Below, piece by piece: positions 1-8,740 of a stretch of 64,000 bases of DNA. The position numbers were made by a program, and so were the translations under genes. The DNA is from Planctomyces sp. SH-PL62 (GTDB taxonomy: Bacteria > Planctomycetota > Planctomycetia > Isosphaerales > Isosphaeraceae). The stretch's first letter is position 1. Each line of letters begins with the position of its first letter. The notes below the pieces were generated by a model. The model made no database searches. It was not told the origin of the DNA and saw only the letters and a list, made by a program, of their open reading frames with translations. Location of the stretch: positions 5,518,001 to 5,582,000 of the forward strand of contig NZ_CP011273.1 of the NCBI RefSeq assembly GCF_001610895.1, written 5' to 3'.

Positions 1-299
1 CGGACTCCTACAGCTCGGACCCCGAAGCCTTGGAGGAGGAGGAAGGCGCGCCCCCTCTGGGCCCCGGCGACCCGGCGAGGCTCTGCGGCCTGCTGAGGCC
101 GGGGGCGGACGCGGCGGCCGTCGAGGCGGCCCTGCGTGGGAGTTTCCTGTTCGCGACGGATCGGCACGAACGTCTCGCCGAGATCCTGGGCCTCCCCCCC
201 TGGTCGGTCGGCTTCGACTACGAGGCCGTCGACGACGGCGAGCTGGAGCACGAGATCCAGGCCGACTCGTTGATCCGCGTGGACGGGCCGGAGGGCTGA
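1..299 (+). CDS. C-terminal end of an unrecognised protein (5' end outside window)
   Basis: An open frame enters from the left edge (frame starting at base 3) and runs to a TGA at 297-299, so only about 98 C-terminal residues are visible. They are acidic, with a glutamate run followed by a stretch ending in GFDYEAVDDGELEHEIQAD. I recognise no family. The first start-like codon inside the window is a TTG at 30, but the frame is open upstream with similar codon usage, so I read this as a partial gene. It converges on ureD, with about 49 bases between the two stops. Confidence 0.55.
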   Translation, partial: DSYSSDPEALEEEEGAPPLGPGDPARLCGLLRPGADAAAVEAALRGSFLFATDRHERLAEILGLPPWSVGFDYEAVDDGELEHEIQADSLIRVDGPEG

Positions 300-348
300 G
301 CCCGCGTCGAGGGTCGGCGCTTCGCGGGGCGGGCGCGGGCCGTCGGGC

Positions 349-1263
349 CTAGCGCCAGGCGAATTCCGGGGGGACGGGGCGGCCGGCGACCTCGGGACGG
401 ACGATGGACCAGAACTCGCGGATTCGGGCGCGGACCAGGCTCGTCTCCTTGCCGACGACCTTGTAGACCAGCCCCGCCCCGTTCGGCAGCCGACCGACGC
501 CGGCGGCCCAGCCTTCGGCCTTGTTCCAGGCCGAGACCGCCCGGGCCGCGACGGCGTCGGCGATCGCGGGGGGGGTCAGCAGCAGGACGTTCCCGAAGAC
601 GTCGAAGTCGTCCATCACGCCCGGCCGGAACACGGGCGAACGGGCGGGTTCGACGCGGAACTTCTCGACGAACAGGCTCTCCCCGGTCGGCCGCTCGGCG
701 GCGACGGTCGAGGAGAAGAGGTCGAACCGATACCGCTCGCCGTCGCGATAGTACTTGCGCCCGCCCATGAGGGTCTCGGCGTAGAGGAGCGTCGCCGACG
801 GGGCGATCCGCACCTTCGTCCGGGTCAGGAATCGCGAGTGGGCGAACGGGATGGCCGCTTCGGGGATGTATTCCAGGTACGACCCCTCGTCGAGCGTCAG
901 CTCCTGGGTCTGGAGGGCGTGGTTCGCGTCCATCTCGTGGATCTTGGTCGCGGCCTGGGTCGTGACGTGGCCGCACGCCCCGGGGCCGACGGCGAAGTCC
1001 ATCGTGTAGCGGTCGCCCTGGAGGATCCCCCCGGCGTTCGAGATGATGAACACGACCGGGAGGTCGGGCATCCCCTCGTCGCAGTAGAGGGCCTTCTGCA
1101 CCAGGAGCGGGGCGCGACGCTCCATGAACGCCAGGATCGAGCGCCCGCCGCGACGTTCGAACCGGAGCCGCAGCAGGGCGTTCTTGCCGAACCCGCCGCT
1201 GCGGAGCTGCGCGGGCTCGTCCAGGTATGGGGCGAGTTCGGGGGGCGTGGGGGTGACGTTCAC
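349..1263 (-). CDS. ureD: Urease accessory protein UreD
   Basis: UreD is the scaffold of the UreD-UreF-UreG complex that loads nickel and carbon dioxide onto apo-urease. The 304-residue product has the usual length and family features: an early [12 protein letters not shown] strand, [15 protein letters not shown] with the conserved GG(I/V)xxGD turn near residue 75, and ATKIHEM followed by a [16 protein letters not shown] segment near residue 135. The start is a GTG at 1263 that overlaps the ureG stop by four bases (GTGA), which implies translational coupling. It is the last gene of the urease cluster; in many bacteria ureD is instead first. Identification is firm from family and context. Confidence 0.93.
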   Translation of the reverse strand: MNVTPTPPELAPYLDEPAQLRSGGFGKNALLRLRFERRGGRSILAFMERRAPLLVQKALYCDEGMPDLPVVFIISNAGGILQGDRYTMDFAVGPGACGHVTTQAATKIHEMDANHALQTQELTLDEGSYLEYIPEAAIPFAHSRFLTRTKVRIAPSATLLYAETLMGGRKYYRDGERYRFDLFSSTVAAERPTGESLFVEKFRVEPARSPVFRPGVMDDFDVFGNVLLLTPPAIADAVAARAVSAWNKAEGWAAGVGRLPNGAGLVYKVVGKETSLVRARIREFWSIVRPEVAGRPVPPEFAWR

Positions 1264-1898
1264 GCCGGGGCCTTCAGTTCGAGGTCGAAGAGGATGTTCT
1301 CGCGGATCAGCTCGATCAGGTCGTCGATCCCCTCGCCCGTCTTGCAGTTGGTGAAGACGAACGGCTTATCGCCGCGCATCAGCCGGGAGTCCTTCTCCAT
1401 GACCTCCAGGCTGGCGCCGACGTGGGGGGCCAGGTCGGTCTTGTTGATCACGAGGATGTCGGACTGGGTGATGCCGGGCCCGTTCTTGCGGGGGATCTTG
1501 TCGCCGGCGGCGACGTCGATGACATAGATGAAGAAGTCCACCAGGGCCGGGCTGAAGGTGAGCGTGAGGTTGTCCCCGCCGCTCTCGATCAGGACGAGGT
1601 CGGTGTCCGGGAAGCGGGCCTCCATGTCCTCGACGGCGGCGAGGTTCATGCTGGGGTCCTCGCGGACGGCCGTGTGGGGGCAGGCGCCGGTCTCCACGCC
1701 GAGGATCCGCTCCTCGATCAGGACCCCCTTGAGCGTGCGCTGGACGTGCTTGGCGTCCTCGGTGGTCACGACGTCGTTGGTGATGATGAGGATGCGCGAG
1801 CCCATGCTCAGGAGCTTGGGCGTGATCGCCTCGATGATCGCCGTCTTGCCGGACCCGACGGGGCCCCCCACGCCGATCCTCGTGATATTCTTCGCCAT
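1260..1898 (-). CDS. ureG: Urease accessory GTPase UreG
   Basis: UreG is the SIMIBI-class GTPase that uses GTP hydrolysis to drive nickel delivery to the urease active site. The 212-residue protein starts with [20 protein letters not shown], giving the P-loop near residue 15. It also shows the family motif [17 protein letters not shown] near residue 70 (including the nickel-binding CPH), [17 protein letters not shown] near residue 105 and the [11 protein letters not shown] guanine-specificity motif near residue 155. The His-rich N-terminal extension of some UreG proteins is absent, as expected when UreE carries the histidine store. A GAGGGA ribosome site precedes the ATG. It lies between ureF and ureD. 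Confidence 0.97.
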   Translation of the reverse strand: MAKNITRIGVGGPVGSGKTAIIEAITPKLLSMGSRILIITNDVVTTEDAKHVQRTLKGVLIEERILGVETGACPHTAVREDPSMNLAAVEDMEARFPDTDLVLIESGGDNLTLTFSPALVDFFIYVIDVAAGDKIPRKNGPGITQSDILVINKTDLAPHVGASLEVMEKDSRLMRGDKPFVFTNCKTGEGIDDLIELIRENILFDLELKAPA

Positions 1899-1910
1899 GC
1901 GCGGAATCCC

Positions 1911-2600
1911 TCAATTCATGAACATACGGACGTGGGCGCCGACGTGGAGCGACGCCAGGACGTCGAAGACCGGGGCGAAGGCCGCCATGTCCTCGAGCGA
2001 GTGGTCGACGACGCGGGCGTAGGCCGCCTCGGCGTCGGCGTTGACTTCGAACAGGAGCGCCTGGACGTCCAGGTAATGGAGCTTCATCATCCGGAGCGAG
2101 GCGTTGGTCATCATGCCGGCCACGCCGTACTGGTGGACGGCGAAGGCGTCTCGCTCCGAGAGCCCCAGCGCGGCGAAGACCAGGGCCTGGCCGACCGGCA
2201 GGCAGCCGGGAGTCTCCCCCGCGCGGATCCGGGCGAGCCATTCCCCGGCGACCGACGGGCCGAGCACGCGGTCGGCCATCTCGGCCAGCTTGCGGCCCAT
2301 CCGCACCGTCATCGTCCGCATCTCCTCGTTCAGCTTGCGGTCGAAGACGGCGTGGTCGGCCCGATCGATCCCTTCCACGTCGCCGGCCGCCGCGGCGCGG
2401 AACGCCGAGAGGACCGCGACCCCGTCGGACGTCGCCGCCTGCTCGACGGCCGCCTTCACGAACTCGCGCAGCGAGTCCAGGTCGCGAACGACGCCGAGCT
2501 GCACGGCCGACTCCAGCCCGTTCGAAAATGAGAAGGCCCCGACCGGCAGCAGCGAATCGCCGAATTGCAAGACCCGCATCAGCTCCGCGATCGTCGACAC
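1911..2600 (-). CDS. ureF: Urease accessory protein UreF
   Basis: UreF is an all-helical protein that bridges UreD and UreG and controls GTPase activity during urease maturation. The 229-residue product begins with the family signature LLQFGDSLLPVGAFSFSNGLE-like block (LQFGDSLLPVGAFSFSNGLE, residues about 11-30). Further in it has the conserved LPVGQALVFAALGLSERDAF region and an FxxxYGVAGMMTNASLRMMKL-like helix. The start is GTG at 2600, preceded by GGAGGAGC. It ends 12 bases before ureG, and its upstream neighbour ureE ends 18 bases away, so the genes are probably co-transcribed. Confidence 0.94.
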   Translation of the reverse strand: MSTIAELMRVLQFGDSLLPVGAFSFSNGLESAVQLGVVRDLDSLREFVKAAVEQAATSDGVAVLSAFRAAAAGDVEGIDRADHAVFDRKLNEEMRTMTVRMGRKLAEMADRVLGPSVAGEWLARIRAGETPGCLPVGQALVFAALGLSERDAFAVHQYGVAGMMTNASLRMMKLHYLDVQALLFEVNADAEAAYARVVDHSLEDMAAFAPVFDVLASLHVGAHVRMFMN

Positions 2601-2618
2601 GCGCCTGCTCCTCCCACC

Positions 2619-3230
2619 TCAGTGATGATGATGGCCGTGGCCATGATCGTGGCCGTGGTCATGATCGTGTTCGTGGTCGTGGACGTGGGAATGCGGCGTG
2701 GCGTTGGCGCCGCCGAAGAGGCGGCGGGACTCGTGCGGGGCGAGGAACGGGATGACCTCGGCCCCGGGGACGAAGTCGTAGGCGATCCCCTCGAACGCGT
2801 GAGTCTTCATGACCGAGGCCATGACCTTGCGGTCGACCGTGAGGGGGACGTAGACCGAGGTCCCCTTGACGACGGCCGGCCAGTGCTGGTTCCCCAGCGC
2901 ATGGCCCAGCTCGACGCAGGTGCGCGCCAGGATCTCGGCCGGCTGGCCGAGCACGCCGTCGAGGCGGACGACCATCACGTCCTTGAGGCTGATCCGGGCG
3001 ACGATCGCGGTCAGGTTGGGCTCGTCCCAGGCGAGCACGTCGCCGTCGCGCAGGTGCGTGTTGCGCTCCAGCGACACGGCGATCTCGGCGCCCGACGCGG
3101 TCTTGAGCCGGAAACGGTTCTTCTGGGCCTGCCACTGGTCCAGGTGGAGGGGGTCGATGACGGCCCCCTCCAGGAGCTGGGCCCAGGCCGGGTCGTCGGC
3201 GTTGCCGAGCGGTTTTTCGACCAGGAGCAT
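2619..3230 (-). CDS. ureE: Urease accessory nickel metallochaperone UreE
   Basis: UreE stores nickel and hands it to UreG during urease activation. The 203-residue protein has the two-domain family layout: an N-terminal peptide-binding domain (RFRLKTASGAEIAVSLER) and a metal-binding domain with GHALGNQHWPAVV, whose GNxH histidine is the conserved dimer-interface nickel ligand. The last 24 residues are a nearly pure His-Asp-Gly tail ending in four histidines, a nickel reservoir found in some UreE proteins such as that of Klebsiella. The ATG is preceded by GGAAAGG. At about 200 residues it is longer than many UreE proteins (about 150-160). Confidence 0.93.
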   Translation of the reverse strand: MLLVEKPLGNADDPAWAQLLEGAVIDPLHLDQWQAQKNRFRLKTASGAEIAVSLERNTHLRDGDVLAWDEPNLTAIVARISLKDVMVVRLDGVLGQPAEILARTCVELGHALGNQHWPAVVKGTSVYVPLTVDRKVMASVMKTHAFEGIAYDFVPGAEVIPFLAPHESRRLFGGANATPHSHVHDHEHDHDHGHDHGHGHHHH

Positions 3231-3255
3231 GAATCGCCTTTCCGCCGGGTCGGCG

Positions 3256-4974
3256 TCAGCAGAAGAAGTAGAGCTGGTTGAGCGCGATCGACTTCGGCGG
3301 CTCGACGGTCGCGTGGACGCCGTCGACCTTGACCGCGAAGGTCTGGGGGTCGACCTCGATCTTGGGGAGATAGTCGTTGCGGACCATGTGGTGCTTGGTC
3401 AGCACGCGGGTCCGCGAGACCGGCTCGACGGCCCGCTCCAGGCCGTACTTCGCCTTCACGTTCAGATCGTACGCGGCGCGGGAGACGAAGGAGACGCAGG
3501 TCTTCGCCATCGCCGAGCCGAAGGCGGCGAACATCGGCCGGTAGATCATCGGCTGGGGGGTCGGCAAAGAGGCGTTGGGGTCGCCCATGTTGGCCCAGGC
3601 GATCAGCCCCCCCTTGAGGACCATCTTCGGCTTCGCCCCGAAGAACGCCGGCTCCCAGAGGACGAGGTCGGCCATCTTGCCGGGCGCGATCGAGCCCAGG
3701 TGCTGCTCGATCCCGGCGGTGATGCAGGGATTGATCGTGATCTTGGCCAGGTAGCGGAGGACGCGGAAGTTGTCGTTGCCGGGGGCGTCCTCGGGGAGCG
3801 GACCGCGGGCCTTCTTCATCATGTCGGCCGTCTGGAACGCCCGCAGGAAGTTCTCGCCGATGCGGCCCATAGCCTGCGAGTCGCTGCCGATCATCGAGAT
3901 CGCGCCCATGTCGTGCAGGACGCTCTCGGCGACGATCGTCTCGGCCCGGACGCGGCTCTCGGCGAAGGCCACGTCGGAGGGGATCCTCGGGTTGAGGTTG
4001 TGGCAGACCATGATCATGTCGAACAGCTCGGCCACCGAGTTGACGCCGCAGGGGAGCGTCGGGTTGGTCGAGCTGGGCAGGACGTTGGGTTGGCCGACGA
4101 CCTTCAGCAGGTCGGGCGCGTGGCCGCCGCCGGCCCCTTCGGAGTGGTACGTGTGGATCGTCCGGCCGTCGAAGGCCGCGATCGAGTCCTCCACGTAGCC
4201 CGACTCGTTGAGCGTGTCGGTGTGCACGGCGACGCTCACGTCGTAGTCGTCGGCGACCGAGAGGCAGCTCCGGATCGCGGCGGGGGTGGTGCCGTAGTCC
4301 TCGTGGATCTTGAACCCGGCGGCCCCGGCGCGGAGCTGTTCGATCAGGGGCGCCGCGGAGCTGGCGTTCCCCTTGCCCTGGAAGCCCCAGTTGATCGGGA
4401 AGGCCTCGGCGGCCCGGAGCATCATCTCCAGGTTCCAGGGGCCGTTGGTCGAGGTCACGCCGTTGGTACCGTCGGTCGGCCCGATGCCGCCCCCCCAGAG
4501 GGTCGTGACGCCGTTGGAGAGCGCGTGCCAGACCTGCTGCGGGCAGATGTAATGGACGTGCGTGTCCATCCCGGCGGCGGTCAGGATCAGGTGCTCGCCG
4601 GTGATGGCGTCGGTCGAGGTCCCGGTGGTCAGGCCGGGCGTGACCCCGTCCATGGTCATCGGGTTGCCCGCCTTGCCGACCCCGACGATCCGGCCGTTGC
4701 GGATCCCGACGTCGGCCTTGATCACCCCCAGGATCGGGTCCAGGATGGTGACGTTGGTGATCACCAGGTCGAGGCAGCCCCCCTCCTGGGTGGAGATGTT
4801 GTCCGACCCCATGCCGTCGCGGAGCGTCTTGCCGCCGCCGCAGACCAGCTCGTCCCCGTAGACCCGGAGGTCCTTCTCGATCTCCACGTAGAGATCCGTG
4901 TTCCCCAGGCGGAGCTTGTCGCCGACGGTCGGCCCGAACAGGTCCGCGTATTGCTTGCGCGTGATCTTGGACAT
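3256..4974 (-). CDS. ureC: Urease alpha (catalytic) subunit UreC
   Basis: Catalytic subunit of urease, which hydrolyses urea to ammonia and carbamate at a dinickel centre. I start it at the ATG at 4974 ([19 protein letters not shown]), giving 572 residues; the frame is open 25 codons further upstream, but those codons lack family resemblance. All active-site landmarks are visible, offset by about five from Klebsiella numbering: DTHVH (H139/H141), the carbamylated lysine in FKIHEDYG (K222, H224), HTDTLNESG, the flap [20 protein letters not shown] (C324, H325) and [11 protein letters not shown] (D365). The flap has CHN where CHH is common. It lies between ureB and ureE. Confidence 0.98.
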   Translation of the reverse strand: MSKITRKQYADLFGPTVGDKLRLGNTDLYVEIEKDLRVYGDELVCGGGKTLRDGMGSDNISTQEGGCLDLVITNVTILDPILGVIKADVGIRNGRIVGVGKAGNPMTMDGVTPGLTTGTSTDAITGEHLILTAAGMDTHVHYICPQQVWHALSNGVTTLWGGGIGPTDGTNGVTSTNGPWNLEMMLRAAEAFPINWGFQGKGNASSAAPLIEQLRAGAAGFKIHEDYGTTPAAIRSCLSVADDYDVSVAVHTDTLNESGYVEDSIAAFDGRTIHTYHSEGAGGGHAPDLLKVVGQPNVLPSSTNPTLPCGVNSVAELFDMIMVCHNLNPRIPSDVAFAESRVRAETIVAESVLHDMGAISMIGSDSQAMGRIGENFLRAFQTADMMKKARGPLPEDAPGNDNFRVLRYLAKITINPCITAGIEQHLGSIAPGKMADLVLWEPAFFGAKPKMVLKGGLIAWANMGDPNASLPTPQPMIYRPMFAAFGSAMAKTCVSFVSRAAYDLNVKAKYGLERAVEPVSRTRVLTKHHMVRNDYLPKIEVDPQTFAVKVDGVHATVEPPKSIALNQLYFFC

Positions 4975-4993
4975 GACGCTCGGTCCCCCCCGG

Positions 4994-5479
4994 TCAGGAT
5001 TCGGTCGACTTGAAGCCCCGTTCGCCCGCCCGCCGGACCGCCGCCTCATAGTTGGGCATGTAGTCCGGGTTCGGCCCGATCCCCGTCCAACCGTCGACCA
5101 GGTTGTTGAAGCCGAAGCAGAACTGCTTGCCCCCCATGGGGACCAGCGTCACTTCCTTCTCGTCGCCGGGCTCGAACCGGATGGCGGTGGTCGCCGGGAC
5201 GTCCAGCCGCATGCCGAAGGTCTTGGGCCGATCGAAGTCGAGGTAGCGGTTGACCTCGAAGAAGTGGAAATGGGAGCCCACCTGGATCGGCCGGTCGCCG
5301 GTGTTGCGGACCTTGAGCGTCAACGTGGGGCGGCCCGCATTGATCTCGATGTCGCCCTCCGCCAGGATCAGGCCGCCGACCGGGACTTTCGCGCCTTTTT
5401 CGGCATGGGGCGCGGCCTCGAACGGCCGTGTCCACTCGCCCACGCCGGGTTCGTCGGGTTTCTTCTCAGGATCGGCCAT
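4994..5479 (-). CDS. ureB: Urease beta subunit UreB
   Basis: Structural subunit of the urease (alpha beta gamma)3 complex. The 161-residue protein has a low-complexity N-terminus of about 33 residues and then the UreB core: [20 protein letters not shown], the [20 protein letters not shown] motif, and [23 protein letters not shown]. The C-terminal end contains FGFNNLVDG. UreB is usually 100-120 residues, so both the N-terminal extension and the C-terminal tail (about 30 residues, ending GFKSTES) are longer than usual. It is a separate gene rather than fused to ureA, as is normal outside Helicobacter. The stop lies 19 bases before ureC. Confidence 0.95.
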   Translation of the reverse strand: MADPEKKPDEPGVGEWTRPFEAAPHAEKGAKVPVGGLILAEGDIEINAGRPTLTLKVRNTGDRPIQVGSHFHFFEVNRYLDFDRPKTFGMRLDVPATTAIRFEPGDEKEVTLVPMGGKQFCFGFNNLVDGWTGIGPNPDYMPNYEAAVRRAGERGFKSTES

Positions 5480-5515
5480 GGATCGCCTCCGATCTGGGGT
5501 GGAGAGTGCATCGAC

Positions 5516-5818
5516 TCACTTGACCGGTTCGTGGACGGTGACGAGACGGCTGCCGTCGGTGAAGATCGCTTCGAGCTGGACGAAGGGGATCATCTCCGGG
5601 ACCCCTTCCATCACGTCGTCGCGGGTCAGGACGGCGGCGGCGTCCTTCATCACCTCCTCGACCGTCTTGCCCTCGCGGGCCCCTTCCAAAGCCGCCGCGC
5701 AGATCACGGCCATGGTCTCGGGATGGTTCAGCTTGAGTCCCTTGGCTTTCCGCCTCAGGGCCACGTCGGAGAGCTGATGGATCATCAGCTTCTCAATCTC
5801 GCGGGGCGTCAGATGCAT
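5516..5818 (-). CDS. ureA: Urease gamma subunit UreA
   Basis: Smallest structural subunit of urease. The 100-residue product has the full family length and begins [20 protein letters not shown], followed by [20 protein letters not shown] and the conserved [14 protein letters not shown] segment, then a C-terminal VTVHEPV that is typical of the family end. Its start overlaps the 3' end of the urea transporter gene by 26 bases, so the transporter and structural genes are probably translated from one message. ureB follows after 36 bases. Confidence 0.97.
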   Translation of the reverse strand: MHLTPREIEKLMIHQLSDVALRRKAKGLKLNHPETMAVICAAALEGAREGKTVEEVMKDAAAVLTRDDVMEGVPEMIPFVQLEAIFTDGSRLVTVHEPVK

Positions 5819-6818
5819 GGGTTTCCTCCGGGGTTAGAGGGATCCTCGTCGTCGGCGCGGTCGCCGGGAACAGCCGGCCCTCCACCCAGACGACGGCAAG
5901 CACCAGCCAGGTCGCCACGACGAACGGCGCGGTCAGCGCGGGGACGCCCGCCGACTTCGGGAAATACTCCGTCAAGGGCGTCGCCACCAGCGCGGCCAGG
6001 CACGGCGTGGTCAGAGAGGGTCGGACGATGAACAGCGCGATGGCGGCCAGGGCGCCGTTGTAGCCGTAGAGGCCGATCGAGACCGCCTCGTAGGCGTCGC
6101 CGTGGTACTCGGCCAGCGTGGTCCCGATCGTCGAGCCCACGAAGGCCATGATCGCATGCCAGGGGTTGCTCAGCCAGATGCCGGCCAGGAACAGGATCCC
6201 GGTCACGACGTTCGCGCCGAGCATGACCTCGGCCTCGCCCCGGAGGACCGCCGCCGCGAACCCGCCCGGCGCGACGGCCGGCGGCGGCGGGGGCTCGTCG
6301 ATCGACTTCCCGGCCGCGGCGTGGGCCAGGATCAGGGCCAGCCACGTCGTCAGCACGAACGGGGCCGTGTACGCCGGGATCTTGAAGAGCCCCAGGAGCC
6401 GCATCAGCAGGGAGGAGATCGCGCAGCCGACGAGGATCAGGGCCCAGACCGTGAAGCTCGGCTTCAGGAAGAAGGGCACGGCCAGGCCGACGAGCGTGGA
6501 GTTGAACCCGTAGAGCCCCTGCTCGATGTCGCCGCGGTCGAACGACGCCAGCCATGCGACCAGGGGGCCGACGATCGCCCCGACGATCGCCCCGGCGAGC
6601 ATCGCCGGCGAGATCAGGGCGATGCCCGCCAGGAAGAACAGGCCCGTCCCCGCGTGGGGCTGCAACATGATCTGGCCGACGCCCCGAAGGAGGATCGTGG
6701 CCAATTCTTGGACGTCGAGCCCGGCGACCAGCGGGCGGGACGAGGTTGCGACCATGGCTTTGGCGCCTACCGTTAAAGAAGACGCGGTGACTTCGACTTG
6801 GCACGATTCCTGGATCAT
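5793..6818 (-). CDS. Urea transporter (UT family)
   Basis: Predicted urea channel of the SLC14/UT family, which brings urea across the cytoplasmic membrane for the urease encoded just downstream. The 341-residue sequence is strongly hydrophobic with about ten membrane segments and an internal two-fold repeat. Each half has the UT pattern: [18 protein letters not shown] in the first, [17 protein letters not shown] in the second, each followed by a [12 protein letters not shown] or [12 protein letters not shown] helix. The start is uncertain: an ATG at 6818 or one at 6755 ([12 protein letters not shown]), which better fits the family N-terminus. It overlaps ureA by 26 bases. Urea specificity is inferred from family and operon. 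Confidence 0.9.
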   Translation of the reverse strand: MIQESCQVEVTASSLTVGAKAMVATSSRPLVAGLDVQELATILLRGVGQIMLQPHAGTGLFFLAGIALISPAMLAGAIVGAIVGPLVAWLASFDRGDIEQGLYGFNSTLVGLAVPFFLKPSFTVWALILVGCAISSLLMRLLGLFKIPAYTAPFVLTTWLALILAHAAAGKSIDEPPPPPAVAPGGFAAAVLRGEAEVMLGANVVTGILFLAGIWLSNPWHAIMAFVGSTIGTTLAEYHGDAYEAVSIGLYGYNGALAAIALFIVRPSLTTPCLAALVATPLTEYFPKSAGVPALTAPFVVATWLVLAVVWVEGRLFPATAPTTRIPLTPEETHASDAPRD

Positions 6819-7004
6819 TCCAGATTAATGAACCGTAATCAATCACCTGCCGCGCCAGATTTTCGATTCAAGTAAATCATCCACTACGATCGATACCACT
6901 TCCAGAAAGATTTCATCATGGTCCGGACCGCTCGTGCGTCGGCCGGACCGTGGGCGTCGAGGGGCCGCCTCGCGTGCGAGCGAGGGCCGGTCAAGGAGGT
7001 CTGA

Positions 7005-8696
7005 ATGGGACGATCCGCTTCGTTCCGGTGCATCGCCGAGCGGGCCCTCGCGTCGTGTGTCGCGCTGGCCTGGTCGCTCGCGGCGGCCGGCCAGACCCCG
7101 GAGTCGCCGCCGATCCCCGCGGGGACCATGCCGCCGGCCGCGCCGGCCCTGTCGACCGACGCGGAGGTGCTCGCGGAGATCCGCCAGCTCCGCGCCGAGG
7201 TGGCGGAGGCCCGCCAGCTCAAGCAGCAGGTGGAGATCCTCCAGCAGCAGTTGCAGTCCGCGAACGTCGGCGGCGGCGGGTTCGCCGGTCCGGCCGCGCC
7301 GGGAGCCGCCGGGCTGGGGTCCGGCACGGTGTCGGACGCGCCGAATTCCGGCTTCACGGGCGTCCCCGACCGCTTCGCGTCCGGTGCCTTCGCCCCGGAA
7401 GAGGGCGAACCGCCCGACGCCGACCGCTATCCCATCCGGGCCCGCTACAAATACAGCCACGACGCGACCGGCCCCAACGGCGGCGGCGGCTACTTCAACT
7501 TCAGCAGCCTCGACGACGAGTTCTCGCTGAACATCACCAACTCGGTCACGATCGACGGCACCTTCTTCGACCGGGCCAACCTCCCCACCAGCGAGCAGGG
7601 CTTCAACAGCCCGTTCACTCGTATGTTCTTCTACGGGAACATCACGAAGGACTGGAGTTATCAGGTCGGCACGCAAGGGTTCCTGGGGACGTACAACCTG
7701 CTCGACATGTTCATGACGTGGCATATCAACAAGTACGTCAATCTCCGCGCCGGCAAGGGCCTGGCGCCCCCCTTGTACGAATACTACGCCTTCCATCCGG
7801 CGTTGGAGCCGGTGATCACCAACTCGCCCCTGTATCAACTCGCCGCCAAGCGTCCCATCGGGATGATGTTCAACGGGACCCTGTTCAACAACCGGATGCA
7901 GTGGTGGTCGGGCGTGACCAACGCCGGGATCGCCCTGTACGGCGACCTCAATCGCAACGTCGACTACAACGGCGCCGTCGACTTCACGCCGTTCCGGGGT
8001 GACGCCTGGAAGGGCTCGCTGCTGGAGGGCCTGGGCGGCGGCGTGGGCTTCTCGGCGGGCGAGCAGCGCTACAAGCTGTACCAGAGCAGCATCGGCTTCC
8101 TGAACAACGGCGAGGCCACCACCAACCCCACCTTCAATACGGTCGTGGGGCTGCCGTTCTACGTATACAATACGGACATCGCGGCCAACGGCATGCGGTC
8201 TCGGGTCGCGCCGCACATCTACTGGTACGGCCGATTCAGCGTGCTGGCCGAGATGATGAACCACAGCCGCGTCCTGACCGACGGTCGGACGACGGCCCGG
8301 TCCACCCAGTGGGCCTACTACGTCAACGCCTCGTACTGGCTGACCGGCGAGCGCGACAACATGGGCAACGGCTTCCAGGGCTATTCGACGGCCGAGCCGC
8401 TGCGGCCCTTCATCCCCAGCCGGGGCGAGTACGGCCCGGGCGCCTGGCAGCTCGCGACCCAGTGGTCCGAGTTCAACGCCGGCCGGGGCGACATCGATCG
8501 CGGCTTCGTCGACCCGGCCCGCTCGACCGAACGCATGGACAACTTCATGGCAGGCGTGAACTGGTGGCCCAACAAGTACACCCGCATCAGCTTCGACTAC
8601 GTCTGGACCTGGTTCAACAACCCGATCCAGATGGTCGGCCCCGGCCCGATCGACCAGTACAACACCTTCTGGATGCGGTTCGCCATGTTCTTCTGA
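7005..8696 (+). CDS. Outer-membrane porin, OprP/OprO-like with N-terminal coiled coil
   Basis: Predicted beta-barrel porin of the phosphate-selective porin type that is common in planctomycetes. The 563-residue product has a signal peptide (cleavage likely after AWSLAAAGQ, about residue 28). A coiled coil follows at about residues 48-85 (LAEIRQLRAEVAEARQLKQQ, then VEILQQQLQSA), then a glycine/alanine linker, then about 430 residues of alternating aromatic strands (for example FTRMFFYGNITKDWSYQVG and YTRISFDYVWTW) ending in a terminal phenylalanine (WMRFAMFF), the classic barrel-insertion signal. A strong AAGGAGGTCTGA site precedes the ATG. It diverges from the urea transporter, so a role in urea or nitrogen uptake is possible but unproven; anion or phosphate passage is the family default. 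Confidence 0.82.
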   Translation: MGRSASFRCIAERALASCVALAWSLAAAGQTPESPPIPAGTMPPAAPALSTDAEVLAEIRQLRAEVAEARQLKQQVEILQQQLQSANVGGGGFAGPAAPGAAGLGSGTVSDAPNSGFTGVPDRFASGAFAPEEGEPPDADRYPIRARYKYSHDATGPNGGGGYFNFSSLDDEFSLNITNSVTIDGTFFDRANLPTSEQGFNSPFTRMFFYGNITKDWSYQVGTQGFLGTYNLLDMFMTWHINKYVNLRAGKGLAPPLYEYYAFHPALEPVITNSPLYQLAAKRPIGMMFNGTLFNNRMQWWSGVTNAGIALYGDLNRNVDYNGAVDFTPFRGDAWKGSLLEGLGGGVGFSAGEQRYKLYQSSIGFLNNGEATTNPTFNTVVGLPFYVYNTDIAANGMRSRVAPHIYWYGRFSVLAEMMNHSRVLTDGRTTARSTQWAYYVNASYWLTGERDNMGNGFQGYSTAEPLRPFIPSRGEYGPGAWQLATQWSEFNAGRGDIDRGFVDPARSTERMDNFMAGVNWWPNKYTRISFDYVWTWFNNPIQMVGPGPIDQYNTFWMRFAMFF

Positions 8697-8740
8697 CCGG
8701 GCCCGCCCCGACGACGAACGACGCCGGAGGCCCCGGTCCC

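Noticed and set aside
218-976. Long antisense frames over ureD, ureG and ureC (for example 1366-2241 minus, 2866-5013 plus)
   Set aside because: Composition is Arg/Pro/Gly-rich, they lie fully inside recognisable urease genes, and they have no ribosome site or family match. GC-rich DNA produces them routinely.
8695-8740. Possible stem between the porin and erythromycin esterase stops (GACCGGG...GGCCCCGGTC)
   Set aside because: The arms are imperfect and there is no U tract; in GC-rich DNA this is too weak to call a terminator.
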